The position numbers and the translations under genes are program-made. From the NCBI GenBank assembly GCA_900542305.1, contig UQMU01000006.1, forward strand, positions 15,478 through 79,477: 64,000 nt of DNA. The letters are read 5' to 3'. The notes below the pieces were generated by a model. That model was not told the origin of the DNA. It was given only the letters and a program-made list of their open reading frames with translations, and searched no databases. Every line of letters starts with the position of its first letter. Position 1 is the first letter of the stretch. Source of the stretch: an uncultured Collinsella sp. (GTDB taxonomy: Bacteria; Actinomycetota; Coriobacteriia; Coriobacteriales; Coriobacteriaceae). This document shows, piece after piece, positions 9,308 through 17,351 of the stretch.

Positions 9308-10072
9308 CTAGTGGCAGCCGCAGCCTTCGTGCCCGTCATGGTCGTGGTGACCGTGGCAGCCGCAGGACTCGCCATGCTCGTGGATGTGCTCGTGATCATG
9401 TCCATGGCAGTCGCAGGTGGCCTCGCCGTTCTGTGCGAGCGTGCCGGCAATGAGGGCCTCGACGCAGGCATCGCAGCTGCCCTGGGCGCCCGCATAGACC
9501 GTGATGCTGGCTTGGGCAAGCGCGTTGATAGCGCCGCCGCCGATACCGCCGCAAATGAGCGTGTCAACGCCACCGTTGGCAAGCAGGCCCGCCAAGGCGC
9601 CGTGGCCGGTGCCGCCGGTGCCTACGACCTGCTCGTTGAGCACCTTGCCATCCTGGATGTCGTAGATCTTGAACTGCTCGCTGCGGCCAAAGTGCATAAA
9701 GATGTTGCCGTTGTCGTACGTCGTTGCCACCCTCATGGTGCCGACCTCCTTTGCTGGCCATGCGGCCGTCGTCGAGGCGATGGGGGAGTACGCGATATTG
9801 CCGCCCTCGATGACGAGCGCTCGTCCGTTGACCAGCGCATCGGCCACCTTGCGATGCGCGCGGCTGCAAATGGCCGCCACCGTTGCACGGGCGATGCCCA
9901 TCTGCTGGGCGACCGCCTCTTGGTTGAGACCTTCCAGGTCGCACAGGCGCAGCACCTCAAGCTCGTCGACGGTCATGTCGATGGCATCACCGCTGGCCAG
10001 GCCATCGGGGGTGAAGCCGCGGTATTCGGGGATGATCCCGACGCGGCGCAGTTTTTCGCGTCTTCCTGCCAT
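9308..10072 (-). CDS. DUF134 - NifX/NafY fusion protein with His-rich tail
   Basis: 254 residues. The ATG at 10072 has AAGGAG 5 nt upstream; a GTG 6 bp earlier is too close to that site. Residues about 1-95 are a DUF134 domain with a helix-turn-helix (LNQEAVAQQMGIARATVAAI). Residues about 108-215 are a dinitrogenase iron-molybdenum cofactor-binding (NifX/NafY-like) domain, with VATTYDNGNIFMHFGRSEQF and CGGIGGGAINAL. The last 35 residues are packed with His and Cys (CDCHGHDHEHIHEH and more), a probable metal-binding tail. No nitrogen-fixation genes are nearby, so a role in iron, Fe-S or other metal handling with DNA binding is inferred. Two matching operator-like boxes lie upstream. Confidence 0.85.
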   Translation of the reverse strand: MAGRREKLRRVGIIPEYRGFTPDGLASGDAIDMTVDELEVLRLCDLEGLNQEAVAQQMGIARATVAAICSRAHRKVADALVNGRALVIEGGNIAYSPIASTTAAWPAKEVGTMRVATTYDNGNIFMHFGRSEQFKIYDIQDGKVLNEQVVGTGGTGHGALAGLLANGGVDTLICGGIGGGAINALAQASITVYAGAQGSCDACVEALIAGTLAQNGEATCDCHGHDHEHIHEHGESCGCHGHHDHDGHEGCGCH

Positions 10073-10086
10073 GCACACTCCTTATC

Positions 10087-10098
10087 TGACATATGTCA
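10087..10098. promoter_or_regulatory. Operator-like box 1 of the DUF134-NifX gene
   Basis: TGACATATGTCA is a perfect 12-bp palindrome, 14 bp upstream of the ATG of the divergently read DUF134-NifX gene. It would overlap the transcription start of a promoter read on - (TTGCGC, 16 bp, TATCAT between 10104 and 10131). Confidence 0.6.
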
Positions 10099-10139
10099 AC
10101 AATATGATAACGCGTTAGTCGTTGGGCGCAAGGCATTTC

Positions 10140-10151
10140 TGGCATATGTCA
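10140..10151. promoter_or_regulatory. Operator-like box 2 of the DUF134-NifX gene
   Basis: TGGCATATGTCA matches box 1 at 11 of 12 positions and is centred 53 bp from it, upstream of the putative -35 element. The pair brackets the promoter, as expected for a dimeric regulator that loops or blocks it. Confidence 0.6.
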
Positions 10152-10228
10152 GAAAAAGGCTAAGATGCCTCGTTGCCGCTTGCGGAGCCGCGCTGCCGTG
10201 CATTGCGTGTGCCGGACTAAGTGTCCAA

Positions 10229-10256
10229 TTCGACACTCGCGCGCCTGGGCTACAAT
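10229..10256 (+). promoter_or_regulatory. Promoter of thyA
   Basis: TTCGAC (10229-10234), a 16-bp spacer and TACAAT (10251-10256). The -35 element lies in the near-palindrome GTGTCCAATTCGACAC (10221-10236), a possible operator. Confidence 0.5.
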
Positions 10257-10290
10257 AAATCTCGCTTATAGGCGACTGACAGGAGGGTCA

Positions 10291-11139
10291 ATGAGCGAAG
10301 CTGATCAGCAGTTTGTAACCATGTGCCGCGATATCTTGGATCATGGCACCACCACCGAGGGCCAAAAGGTCCGTCCGGTGTGGGAGGACGGCACCCCTGC
10401 CTATACCATTAAAAACTTTGGTGTCACGGCGCGCTATGATCTGCGCGAGGAGTTCCCCGCGCTCACCCTGCGTCGTACGGCGCTTAAGTCTGCCATGGAC
10501 GAGATTCTGTGGATCTATCAAAAGAAGTCCAATAACGTGCATGATCTCAACAGCCATATCTGGGATGAGTGGGCCGATGAGACCGGTTCCATCGGTAAAG
10601 CCTACGGCTATCAGATTGGTCAGAAGAGCCATTACGCCGAGGGCGACTTCGACCAGATGGACCGTGTGCTGTACGACCTTAAGCACACGCCGTATAGTCG
10701 CCGCATTATGACCAATACGTACGTGTTTAGCGATCTGTCCGAGATGCACCTTTATCCGTGCGCCTATAGCGTGACCTATAACGTGACGCAGCGTCCTCAG
10801 GACGACAAGCCGACGCTCAACATGATTCTCAACCAGCGCAGCCAGGACATTTTGGCCGCGAACAACTGGAACGTGTGCCAGTACGCCATTTTGCTGATGA
10901 TGGTCGCGCAGTCGGTCGATATGATTCCCGGTGAGCTGCTGCACGTGATCGCCGACGCCCATATCTATGATCGTCATGTCGATATCGTCCGCGAGCTTAT
11001 CGAGCGTCCGCAGTTTGCGGCACCCAAGGTAACGCTCAACCCCGATGTGCATGACTTCTATGCGTTTACGACCGATGACCTGATCGTCGAGGGCTATGAG
11101 CACGGCCCGCAGGTCAAGAACATTCCCATTGCGGTGTAG
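10291..11139 (+). CDS. thyA: Thymidylate synthase
   Basis: 282 residues; ATG after AGGAGGGTCA. It methylates dUMP to dTMP using methylene-tetrahydrofolate. The catalytic Cys is residue 157 in LYPCAYSVTYNV, and the Arg-rich phosphate site is YSRRIM (about 135-140). The motif LNQRSQDILAANNWNV replaces the RSxDxxLGxPFN form of the commoner ThyA branch, so this belongs to the more divergent ThyA subgroup. The C-terminus ends IPIAV, matching the conserved C-terminal tail. The next gene is dihydrofolate reductase, which recycles the dihydrofolate made here. Confidence 0.93.
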   Translation: MSEADQQFVTMCRDILDHGTTTEGQKVRPVWEDGTPAYTIKNFGVTARYDLREEFPALTLRRTALKSAMDEILWIYQKKSNNVHDLNSHIWDEWADETGSIGKAYGYQIGQKSHYAEGDFDQMDRVLYDLKHTPYSRRIMTNTYVFSDLSEMHLYPCAYSVTYNVTQRPQDDKPTLNMILNQRSQDILAANNWNVCQYAILLMMVAQSVDMIPGELLHVIADAHIYDRHVDIVRELIERPQFAAPKVTLNPDVHDFYAFTTDDLIVEGYEHGPQVKNIPIAV

Positions 11140-11148
11140 GTGGTGCTC

Positions 11149-11667
11149 ATGACGTGTAAGCTATCTGCTATCGTCGCCGTGTGTGACGATTGGGGCATTG
11201 GGTGCGAGGGCGACATGGTGGTGTCCAATCGCGCCGATATGCGCCATTTTGTGGCCTGCACTAAGGGCTGCCCGGTTATCATGGGACGCAAGACCCTGCT
11301 GAGTTTTCCCGGCGGGCGTCCGCTCAAGAACCGCCGCAATATCGTGCTCACCCGCGACGAGAGCTTTGCCCCCGAGGGCGTCGACGTGGTGCATAGTATC
11401 GACGAGGCGCTCGCCGCGGTTGCCGATGAACCCGTTGCCTGGGTGATCGGTGGCGGCGATGTCTATCGGCATTTTTTGCCGTATTGCGTCGAGGCCGAGG
11501 TCACGCATAACCACTGCGTCCATGTCGTGGATACGTACTTTCCCGATTTGGAAGCCGATCCTGCGTGGGAGATTGCGCAGCGTAGCGGGGTCGCGACGAT
11601 TGCCGCCGGTGAGGGTGACGAGGGCGTCGATTATGAGTTCGTGACGTATCGTCGCATCGAGGCGTAA
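11149..11667 (+). CDS. folA: Dihydrofolate reductase
   Basis: 172 residues. The ATG at 11149 has AGGTGG about 5 nt upstream and is preferred over GTG codons at 11140 and 11143. Motifs: LSAIVAVCDDWGIG (N-terminal strand and substrate loop), VIMGRKTLLSFP (NADPH-binding), and WVIGGGDVYRHFLP (the second dinucleotide site). It regenerates tetrahydrofolate, needed because ThyA, encoded 9 bp upstream, oxidises it. The pair forms a two-gene operon. Confidence 0.93.
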   Translation: MTCKLSAIVAVCDDWGIGCEGDMVVSNRADMRHFVACTKGCPVIMGRKTLLSFPGGRPLKNRRNIVLTRDESFAPEGVDVVHSIDEALAAVADEPVAWVIGGGDVYRHFLPYCVEAEVTHNHCVHVVDTYFPDLEADPAWEIAQRSGVATIAAGEGDEGVDYEFVTYRRIEA

Positions 11668-11711
11668 ATCGTCTGGCGTGAACGGTATCATCGGGTTGAT
11701 TGAATGCATGG

Positions 11712-11735
11712 GGCGGCGCTTAGCGTCGCCTCGTT
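11712..11735 (+). terminator. Probable terminator after folA
   Basis: GGCGGCGC (11712-11719) pairs with GCGTCGCC (11723-11730) around TTA with one G-U pair, followed by TCGTTT. The U-tract is weak. Confidence 0.45.
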
Positions 11736-11776
11736 TGGTATAGATGTGCTGTAAAGAAGGGTGCGGGCTGGCTGCT

Positions 11777-12691
11777 ATGACTGATGCCGTTGAGGTTCTG
11801 CGAATTGATTCGCTCGAGGACGAGCGGCTCGATGCCTACGTGCGACTGACCGAGCGTGAGCTTCGCTGCGTGCTGGAGCCGCAGAAGGGCATTTTTATCG
11901 CTGAGAGTGCCAAGGTCATCGAGCGTGCGGTTCGCGCCGGATATGAGCCGGTGAGCTTTCTTCTGGGCGAGCGCTGGCTCGACCAGATGATGCCGCTGTT
12001 TGACCAGCTTGTCGTGCGCGAGGGAGCGGGTCCGGTTCCCGTGTTCGTGGCCTCCATGGAGCTCATGGAGCAGTTGACGGGCTTTAACGTGACGCGCGGC
12101 GCGCTGGCGGCGTTCCGTCGCCCGCGTCAGATTCCGGTTGATGAGTTCTTGGGCGGCGTTGTCGAGGCGGCGGGGGGTCGTCCGGTGCGCGTGTGCGTGC
12201 TTGAGGGTATTGTCGATCACACCAATGTTGGCGCGATTTTCCGCTCGGCTGCCGCATTGAACGTTGACGGTATTTTGGTCAGCCCGACGTGCTGCGATCC
12301 ACTGTATCGTCGCTCGGCCCGCGTGAGCATGGGCACCGTGTTTCAGGTGCCGTGGACGCGCATTGGCAGCGAGGCTCGTGTGTGGCCGCATGATGGTCTG
12401 AGCGCGTTGCACGATGCCGGTTTTTCGTGTGCCGCTATGGCGTTGACGGACGACTCTGTTTCGCTTGATGATCCTGTACTGCGGAAGATTGATCGCTTGG
12501 CGATTTTTATGGGCACCGAGGGTGCCGGCTTGGGCGCCAAGACCATTGCCGGCTGTGACCACGCGGTGCGCATTCCGATGGCGCACGGGGTCGATTCGCT
12601 CAACGTGGCCGCGGCGAGCGCCGTCGCCTTTTGGCAGCTGTGCCCGCACGTGAGCAATGAGTATCACTACCAGCCGGGTTTGTATCACTAG
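11777..12691 (+). CDS. SpoU-family RNA 2'-O-methyltransferase
   Basis: 304 residues from the ATG at 11777; a start at 11744 (11 residues longer) is also possible because no ribosome site is clear. The SPOUT trefoil-knot motifs are all present in the C-terminal half: motif 1 DHTNVGAIFRSAAAL, motif 2 IFMGTEGAGLG, motif 3 IPMAHGVDSLNVAAASAV. The N-terminal part resembles the substrate-binding domain of TrmH/RlmB-type enzymes. It transfers methyl from SAM to a ribose in rRNA or tRNA; the target nucleotide cannot be read from sequence. Confidence 0.85.
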   Translation: MTDAVEVLRIDSLEDERLDAYVRLTERELRCVLEPQKGIFIAESAKVIERAVRAGYEPVSFLLGERWLDQMMPLFDQLVVREGAGPVPVFVASMELMEQLTGFNVTRGALAAFRRPRQIPVDEFLGGVVEAAGGRPVRVCVLEGIVDHTNVGAIFRSAAALNVDGILVSPTCCDPLYRRSARVSMGTVFQVPWTRIGSEARVWPHDGLSALHDAGFSCAAMALTDDSVSLDDPVLRKIDRLAIFMGTEGAGLGAKTIAGCDHAVRIPMAHGVDSLNVAAASAVAFWQLCPHVSNEYHYQPGLYH

Positions 12692-12816
12692 GCAGATATT
12701 TTGCACTGGGCTCTGATTCGGGGTGTTTCGGTCGACGCCGGTCGGTGCTAAGCTGGTATTTGCTTTGGTCTTAAATTGCCGTTTTGTTGTTTAACATACG
12801 TTGGCGGGGAGGGCGT

Positions 12817-14166
12817 GTGGCTAAGAAATCTACGGCTATCGATGTAACGCAGGGTGTCATTTGGCAACAGCTGCTGTCGCTGTGCGTTCCCATCTTTTTT
12901 AGTTCGTTTTTTCAGCAGGCCTACACGCTTATCGGTACGTATATCGTTGGCCAGTTTGGCGGCAAGCTCGCGCTGGGTGGCATTCAAGCCACGATGGTGC
13001 TCACCGAGCTCTGCATTGGCTTTTGCGTTGGCGTCGGCGCCGGCTGCGCGGTCATTACCGGTCAGTATTTTGGCCAGCACGATGATGAGCGACTGAGTCG
13101 TTCGGTTCATACAGCCATGACGCTCGCGCTGGTGGGCGGTATCGCTTTCTCGATTCTTGGCATAGTGTTCGTTGAGCCCATGCTGGTGCTTATGAACACG
13201 CCGCATGAACTATTGGCCGAGGGCGTGGCCTATGCTCGCTGTTATTTTGCCGCGATGGTTGCGGCACTGCTGCTTAATATGGGAACCGCACTGCTGCGTG
13301 CCGTGGGCGACACGCGCGGCCCCGCCGTGATCATTGCCTCTGGCTGCCTGGTTAACGTGGTGCTGGATATCATTTTTGTCGCTGTGTTGCATATGGAGGC
13401 GCTGGGCTGCGGCATCGCGGTGGCGCTGACCATTTGCTCCAATGCAACGATGATCGTGTTGCGCATGATGCGCGCTCCGGGTGCATGGCGTCTTTCGCTG
13501 TCTAAGCTCGGTATCGATCGCGGTATTTGCAAGAGTATGATCTCGTGTGGTCTGCCACTCGGTTTTCAATCGGCTGCCTATTCGATCTCGAACGTGCTGA
13601 TCCAGGTGTCGGTTAATTCGTTTGGCGCCGATGTCACGACTGCTTGGGGTCTATCTGGGCGCCTGGATGGCATTATCTGGATGGTGACCGAGGCGCTCGG
13701 CGTATCGATCACTACGTTCTCGGCGCAGAACTTTGGCGCGCGCAACTACGAGCGCATGCGCAAGGGCTACCATACGTCGCTCGTGCTGTCGTTTATGCTC
13801 ATTGGTGGCCTGTCTGCCGTGCTGCTGGTGTTCTCGGGCCCGCTGTCGCGTTTGTTTGTCGACGATGCTTCGATTTCGGCGTACACCACGACTATCCTCC
13901 ATTTCATTGCGCCGTTCTATGCGATTTTCTCGATTATCGAGAACGCCTCGGGTTCCATCCGCGGCGCCGGCGTGAGTTTGCAGCCTATGATGCTCACCAT
14001 CTTTGGCACCGTTGTCTTGAGGGTGATCTGGGTGTTTGCGATCATGCCCTTCGATCCGTCGCTCGAGCATCTACTGCTGGTTTACCCCGTAACCTGGCTC
14101 ATCACCGCAACCATGTTCACCATCTACCACCACAGCGGCAACTGGCTAGGTCGCGCCACCGCCTAG
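12817..14166 (+). CDS. MATE family multidrug/Na+ antiporter
   Basis: 449 residues from the GTG at 12817, just after GGGGAGGG. About 12 hydrophobic segments fit the MATE fold of two six-helix bundles. Typical pieces are FFQQAYTLIGTYIVGQFGG in helix 1-2, GMGTALLRAVGDTRGPA-like segments (NMGTALLRAVGDTRGPA) and ENASGSIRGAGVSLQPM in the second half. It probably exports cationic drugs or metabolites using Na+ or H+. It stands alone, with no regulator beside it. The substrate is not predictable. Confidence 0.88.
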   Translation: MAKKSTAIDVTQGVIWQQLLSLCVPIFFSSFFQQAYTLIGTYIVGQFGGKLALGGIQATMVLTELCIGFCVGVGAGCAVITGQYFGQHDDERLSRSVHTAMTLALVGGIAFSILGIVFVEPMLVLMNTPHELLAEGVAYARCYFAAMVAALLLNMGTALLRAVGDTRGPAVIIASGCLVNVVLDIIFVAVLHMEALGCGIAVALTICSNATMIVLRMMRAPGAWRLSLSKLGIDRGICKSMISCGLPLGFQSAAYSISNVLIQVSVNSFGADVTTAWGLSGRLDGIIWMVTEALGVSITTFSAQNFGARNYERMRKGYHTSLVLSFMLIGGLSAVLLVFSGPLSRLFVDDASISAYTTTILHFIAPFYAIFSIIENASGSIRGAGVSLQPMMLTIFGTVVLRVIWVFAIMPFDPSLEHLLLVYPVTWLITATMFTIYHHSGNWLGRATA

Positions 14167-14190
14167 CTCATCCGTCGGGTTCCCCTGATA

Positions 14191-14257
14191 AGTTGCGGTG
14201 AAATAGTTCCTGAAAAGCCCTTGCGGACCGTCAAACAAGTTCTATTCCACCGCAACT
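14191..14257. repeat. 67-bp palindromic repeat, copy 1
   Basis: AGTTGCGGTGAAATAG (14191-14206) and its near-complement (14242-14257, one mismatch) enclose 35 bp. A second copy with the same ends and the same total length lies at 48169-48235. It sits between the MATE gene and the broken corrinoid adenosyltransferase, which converge on it. Confidence 0.8.
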
Positions 14258-14295
14258 TCCTTATGAGCTGTAGGTGTTGGCGGAAAACGAATCAA

Positions 14296-14781
14296 TTAGT
14301 ATTCGATGCCTTGGCGGGCTAGGAGACCTTCATCGAAGTAGTGTTTGACGGGGCGCATTTCGGTTACTAGGTCGGCAAGGTCGGCGAGGGGTAGCAAGCC
14401 GCGGCCGGGGAGCACGAGTTTCGTGGTGGCGGGCTTTATCGCGATCAGCGCTTCGACATCCTTGCGCGTTACAAAGCCGCGGCGCATCGCTTCGCCGAGT
14501 TCGTCCAGGATGAGCGCATCGACCTGCGAGATCTGCTCGCGTGCTAGCTCCAGAATCTGTGCCGCGCAGGCCTCGGGCGTGTCGTGGTCGGCTTGTACGG
14601 TGCGCAGACCCAAACGGGGCGCCGCATCATGCTCGGCGCAGTGAAGTTTCTTGGCAGACTGCAGCCTAAGAACGTTAAGTCCATAGCCCGTCGCGCGCAG
14701 CGCGAGCCCCAGCGCAGCCTTCGTCTTGCCCTTGCCGTCCCCCGTATAGATTTGAACCTTGCCGACTTACAGTGATGCCAT
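14296..14781 (-). pseudogene. Corrinoid adenosyltransferase (CobA/BtuR type), in-frame stop at codon 5
   Basis: The frame from 14766 to 14296 encodes a BtuR/CobO-like protein: VGKVQIYTGDGKGKTKAALG (Walker A), LILDELGEAMRRG (Walker B area), and a conserved end with DLVTEMRPVKHYFDEG. The only ATG with a ribosome site (AAGGA, 5 nt) is at 14781, and it reads ATG GCA TCA CTG TAA before the family match begins. No ATG, GTG or TTG lies in frame between that TAA and the P-loop. The middle also looks short (about 156 residues in total against 170-200). It is therefore called a pseudogene, though a base-calling error or a non-standard start is possible. The family makes adenosylcobalamin precursors. 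Confidence 0.65.
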
Positions 14782-14873
14782 CTCTGTCCTTTCGTGCCCG
14801 GCGTCGGTTTATCACCGCTCGGGTTGGGTATTCTAGAAACCATTATCAACCCCAGTAGATGGAGTTCAAGCAG

Positions 14874-16766
14874 ATGGAGATGGATGACAACAAGCGTAGA
14901 CGGAATATGATCCTCTACGTGCTCATCGCCTTCGTCGTCTACCTCGTGCTCTCGACCGTTCTGTTCCCCAACATCGGTCACACGCAGCAGATTACGAAGA
15001 CCGATTACTCGACGTTTGTCAAAGCCCTCGATAAGAAGAGTGTCGACAAGGTCGAGTACAACACGGACGATTACTCGATTTATTACACCAAGAAGGGCGA
15101 GGACGAGAACATCGCCTATAAGACGACCGGTGTGCCGAACGATGCGGGCTTTACCGATCGCGTGCTTGAGTCTGGCGCTTCGCTGGAGTCGGTCGTTCCC
15201 GATAAGAACTCGGGTTTGATGACCTACTACCTGCTCACACTCATTCTTCCCATGGCGATTTTCTTCCTCATCGGTTGGTGGCTCAACCGCCGCATGAAGA
15301 AGGCTATGGGCGATGACGGCCCGTCGATGAACTTTGGCGGCGGCGGTTTTGGCGGCGGCGGACTGGGTAAGTCCGGCGCGCGCGTGATCGCCTCCAAGGA
15401 CGTGGGCGTGACCTTTAAGGACGTCGCCGGCCAGGAAGAGGCCAAGGAATCTCTCAAGGAGGTCGTCGACTTTCTGGAGAAGCCGCAGCGCTACGAGGAG
15501 ATCGGCGCCAAGCTGCCGCGCGGTGCTCTCCTTGTTGGCCCTCCGGGTACCGGTAAGACCCTGCTTGCCAAGGCTGTTGCCGGCGAGGCCGGTGTTCCGT
15601 TCTTTAGCATTTCGGGCTCTGAGTTCGTTGAGATGTTTGTTGGTCGCGGCGCTGCTAAGGTTCGTGACCTGTTTAAGCAGGCCAAGGAAAAGGCCCCGTG
15701 CATCGTTTTTATCGATGAGATCGATACCATCGGCAAAAAGCGTGATGGCGGCGGCTTTAGCGGCAACGACGAGCGCGAGCAGACGCTCAATCAGTTGCTG
15801 ACCGAGATGGACGGCTTCGATAACCACAAGGGCATCGTCGTCCTTGCTGCCACCAACCGCCCCGACAGCCTTGACCCGGCTCTGTTGCGTCCCGGTCGCT
15901 TTGACCGCCGCATTCCCGTCGAGCTGCCCGATTTGACCGGTCGCAAGAATATCCTTGAGCTGCACGCCAAGAGCGTGAAGACCCAGCCGCCGATCGATCT
16001 GACCGCGATTGCCCGCGCCACGCCTGGTGCCTCGGGCGCCGATTTGGCCAATATCATTAACGAGGGCGCCCTGCGCGCCGTTCGCGAAGGTCGCAAGCGT
16101 GCAACCCAGGACGACTTCGAGGAGTCGGTGGAGGTCGTCATTGCCGGCCAACAGCGTAAGTCCACGGTGCTTTCCGACCACGAGAAGCAGGTCGTTTCCT
16201 ACCATGAGATCGGCCATGCCATTGTTGCCGCTCGCCAGAAGGGCTCTGCGCCGGTCACGAAGATCACCATCGTTCCGCGCACGAGCGGTGCCCTGGGCTA
16301 CACCATGCAGGTCGAGGAGGACGAGCGCTTCCTGACCACGCGCCAGGAGGTCCTGGATAAGCTCGCCGTCTACTGCGGTGGTCGCGCGGCCGAGGAGCTC
16401 ATCTTTGGCGAGATGACGACCGGTGCCGCCAACGATATCGAGCAGGCCACCAAGCTCGCCCGCAACATGGTGACGCGCTTTGGTATGTCCGACGAGTTTG
16501 GCATGATGGCGCTCGGTACCGTCCAGAATGCGTACCTCAACCAGGATACGTCGCTCACCTGCGCCCCCGGTACGGCCGAGCGTGTGGACGCAATTGTCGC
16601 CAAGTTGATTGAGGATGCGCACGACCGCGCCCTGCAGATCCTCAAGGAAAACAAGTTCAAGCTCCACGAGCTGGCTCGTTATCTGTACAAGAAGGAGACG
16701 ATCACGGGCGAGGAGTTCATGAATCTCCTCACGCGTGAGAACCCGCTGATGCCCAAGCAGCAGTAA
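14874..16766 (+). CDS. ftsH: ATP-dependent zinc metalloprotease FtsH
   Basis: 630 residues from the ATG at 14874, 9 nt after GGAG; an ATG at 14859 adds five residues but has no ribosome site. Two membrane helices (about 13-33 and 115-135) frame an extracytoplasmic domain of about 80 residues. The AAA+ domain has Walker A GPPGTGKT (about 222-229) and Walker B CIVFIDEIDTIG; the peptidase has the zinc site HEIGH (about 444-448). A Gly-rich linker (GGGGFGGGGLG) follows helix 2. It degrades membrane and unstable soluble proteins as a hexamer. A strong terminator follows. Confidence 0.95.
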   Translation: MEMDDNKRRRNMILYVLIAFVVYLVLSTVLFPNIGHTQQITKTDYSTFVKALDKKSVDKVEYNTDDYSIYYTKKGEDENIAYKTTGVPNDAGFTDRVLESGASLESVVPDKNSGLMTYYLLTLILPMAIFFLIGWWLNRRMKKAMGDDGPSMNFGGGGFGGGGLGKSGARVIASKDVGVTFKDVAGQEEAKESLKEVVDFLEKPQRYEEIGAKLPRGALLVGPPGTGKTLLAKAVAGEAGVPFFSISGSEFVEMFVGRGAAKVRDLFKQAKEKAPCIVFIDEIDTIGKKRDGGGFSGNDEREQTLNQLLTEMDGFDNHKGIVVLAATNRPDSLDPALLRPGRFDRRIPVELPDLTGRKNILELHAKSVKTQPPIDLTAIARATPGASGADLANIINEGALRAVREGRKRATQDDFEESVEVVIAGQQRKSTVLSDHEKQVVSYHEIGHAIVAARQKGSAPVTKITIVPRTSGALGYTMQVEEDERFLTTRQEVLDKLAVYCGGRAAEELIFGEMTTGAANDIEQATKLARNMVTRFGMSDEFGMMALGTVQNAYLNQDTSLTCAPGTAERVDAIVAKLIEDAHDRALQILKENKFKLHELARYLYKKETITGEEFMNLLTRENPLMPKQQ

Positions 16767-16792
16767 CGCCGCGGCCGAGCCAGTAAACGCCG

Positions 16793-16831
16793 ACGCCCCA
16801 TTTGAGCAGCTTTCTCAAATGGGGCGTTTTG
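16793..16831 (+). terminator. Intrinsic terminator after ftsH
   Basis: ACGCCCCATTTGAG (16793-16806) pairs perfectly with 16814-16827 around a 7-nt loop, followed by TTTT. Confidence 0.88.
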
Positions 16832-16847
16832 CTTGAGAGGGATGGAA

Positions 16848-17303
16848 ATGAAGATCGTGGTGAGCGCCTGCTTGATGGGCGAGAGCTGCAAGTATAACGG
16901 GCTCGATAACTACCACCGCGCGTTGGTCGAGGCTTGCGAGCGCACGGGGACCGAGGTCCTCCTCGTGTGCCCCGAGGTCTTTGGCGGCCTGCCCACGCCG
17001 CGCAAGCCGTCCGAGATTGTGAACGGCGAGGTTCGTACCTGCGAGGGCATCTCGGTTGATCGCGAATTTCGCCTGGGTGCCCAACGTGCGCTCGATATGT
17101 GCGAGCAGGCGGGCGGCCCGTCCGAGATTGCTGCGTGCGTCTTGCAGGACCGCAGTCCCTCGTGCGGCGCGGGTCGCATCTACGACGGTACCTTTAGCGG
17201 TACGCTCACCGCGGGCAACGGCGTCTTCGTTGATCTGTTGCTGCGTCACGGCTATCGCGTTATACCAGCTAGCGAGTTCGACCCCAGCATGCTGGAGCAA
17301 TAA
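16848..17303 (+). CDS. DUF523 family protein
   Basis: 151 residues; the ATG at 16848 is 6 nt after AGAGGG. The sequence starts MKIVVSACLMGESCKYNG, the DUF523 signature with two Cys. CPEVFGGLPTPRKPSEI and LQDRSPSCGAGRIYDGTFSG follow, adding further conserved Cys. The family is widespread and small and may bind metal or act on a thiolated substrate, but its function is not established. Here it lies between ftsH and a converging dehydrogenase, sharing their bidirectional terminator, and no operon partner is evident. Confidence 0.85.
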   Translation: MKIVVSACLMGESCKYNGLDNYHRALVEACERTGTEVLLVCPEVFGGLPTPRKPSEIVNGEVRTCEGISVDREFRLGAQRALDMCEQAGGPSEIAACVLQDRSPSCGAGRIYDGTFSGTLTAGNGVFVDLLLRHGYRVIPASEFDPSMLEQ

Positions 17304-17345
17304 AAAACCACCACAAGGGCACTGCTCCCTTGTGGTGGTTTTGGG
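17301..17345. terminator. Bidirectional terminator between converging genes
   Basis: AAAACCACCACAAGGG (17304-17319) pairs perfectly with 17327-17342 around 7 nt. An A-tract on the left and a T-tract on the right make it work in both directions, for the DUF523 gene (+) and the dehydrogenase (-). Confidence 0.9.
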
Positions 17346-17351
17346 CTAGGC

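Noticed and set aside
9206..10258. A 350-codon + strand frame opposite the DUF134-NifX gene
   Set aside because: It starts inside the ffh terminator and has no recognisable domain. The - strand frame has HTH and NifX features and a proper ribosome site.
14544..16667. A 707-codon open frame on the - strand opposite ftsH
   Set aside because: It shows no family motif, while ftsH on + has AAA+ and HEIGH motifs. It is a codon-bias artefact.
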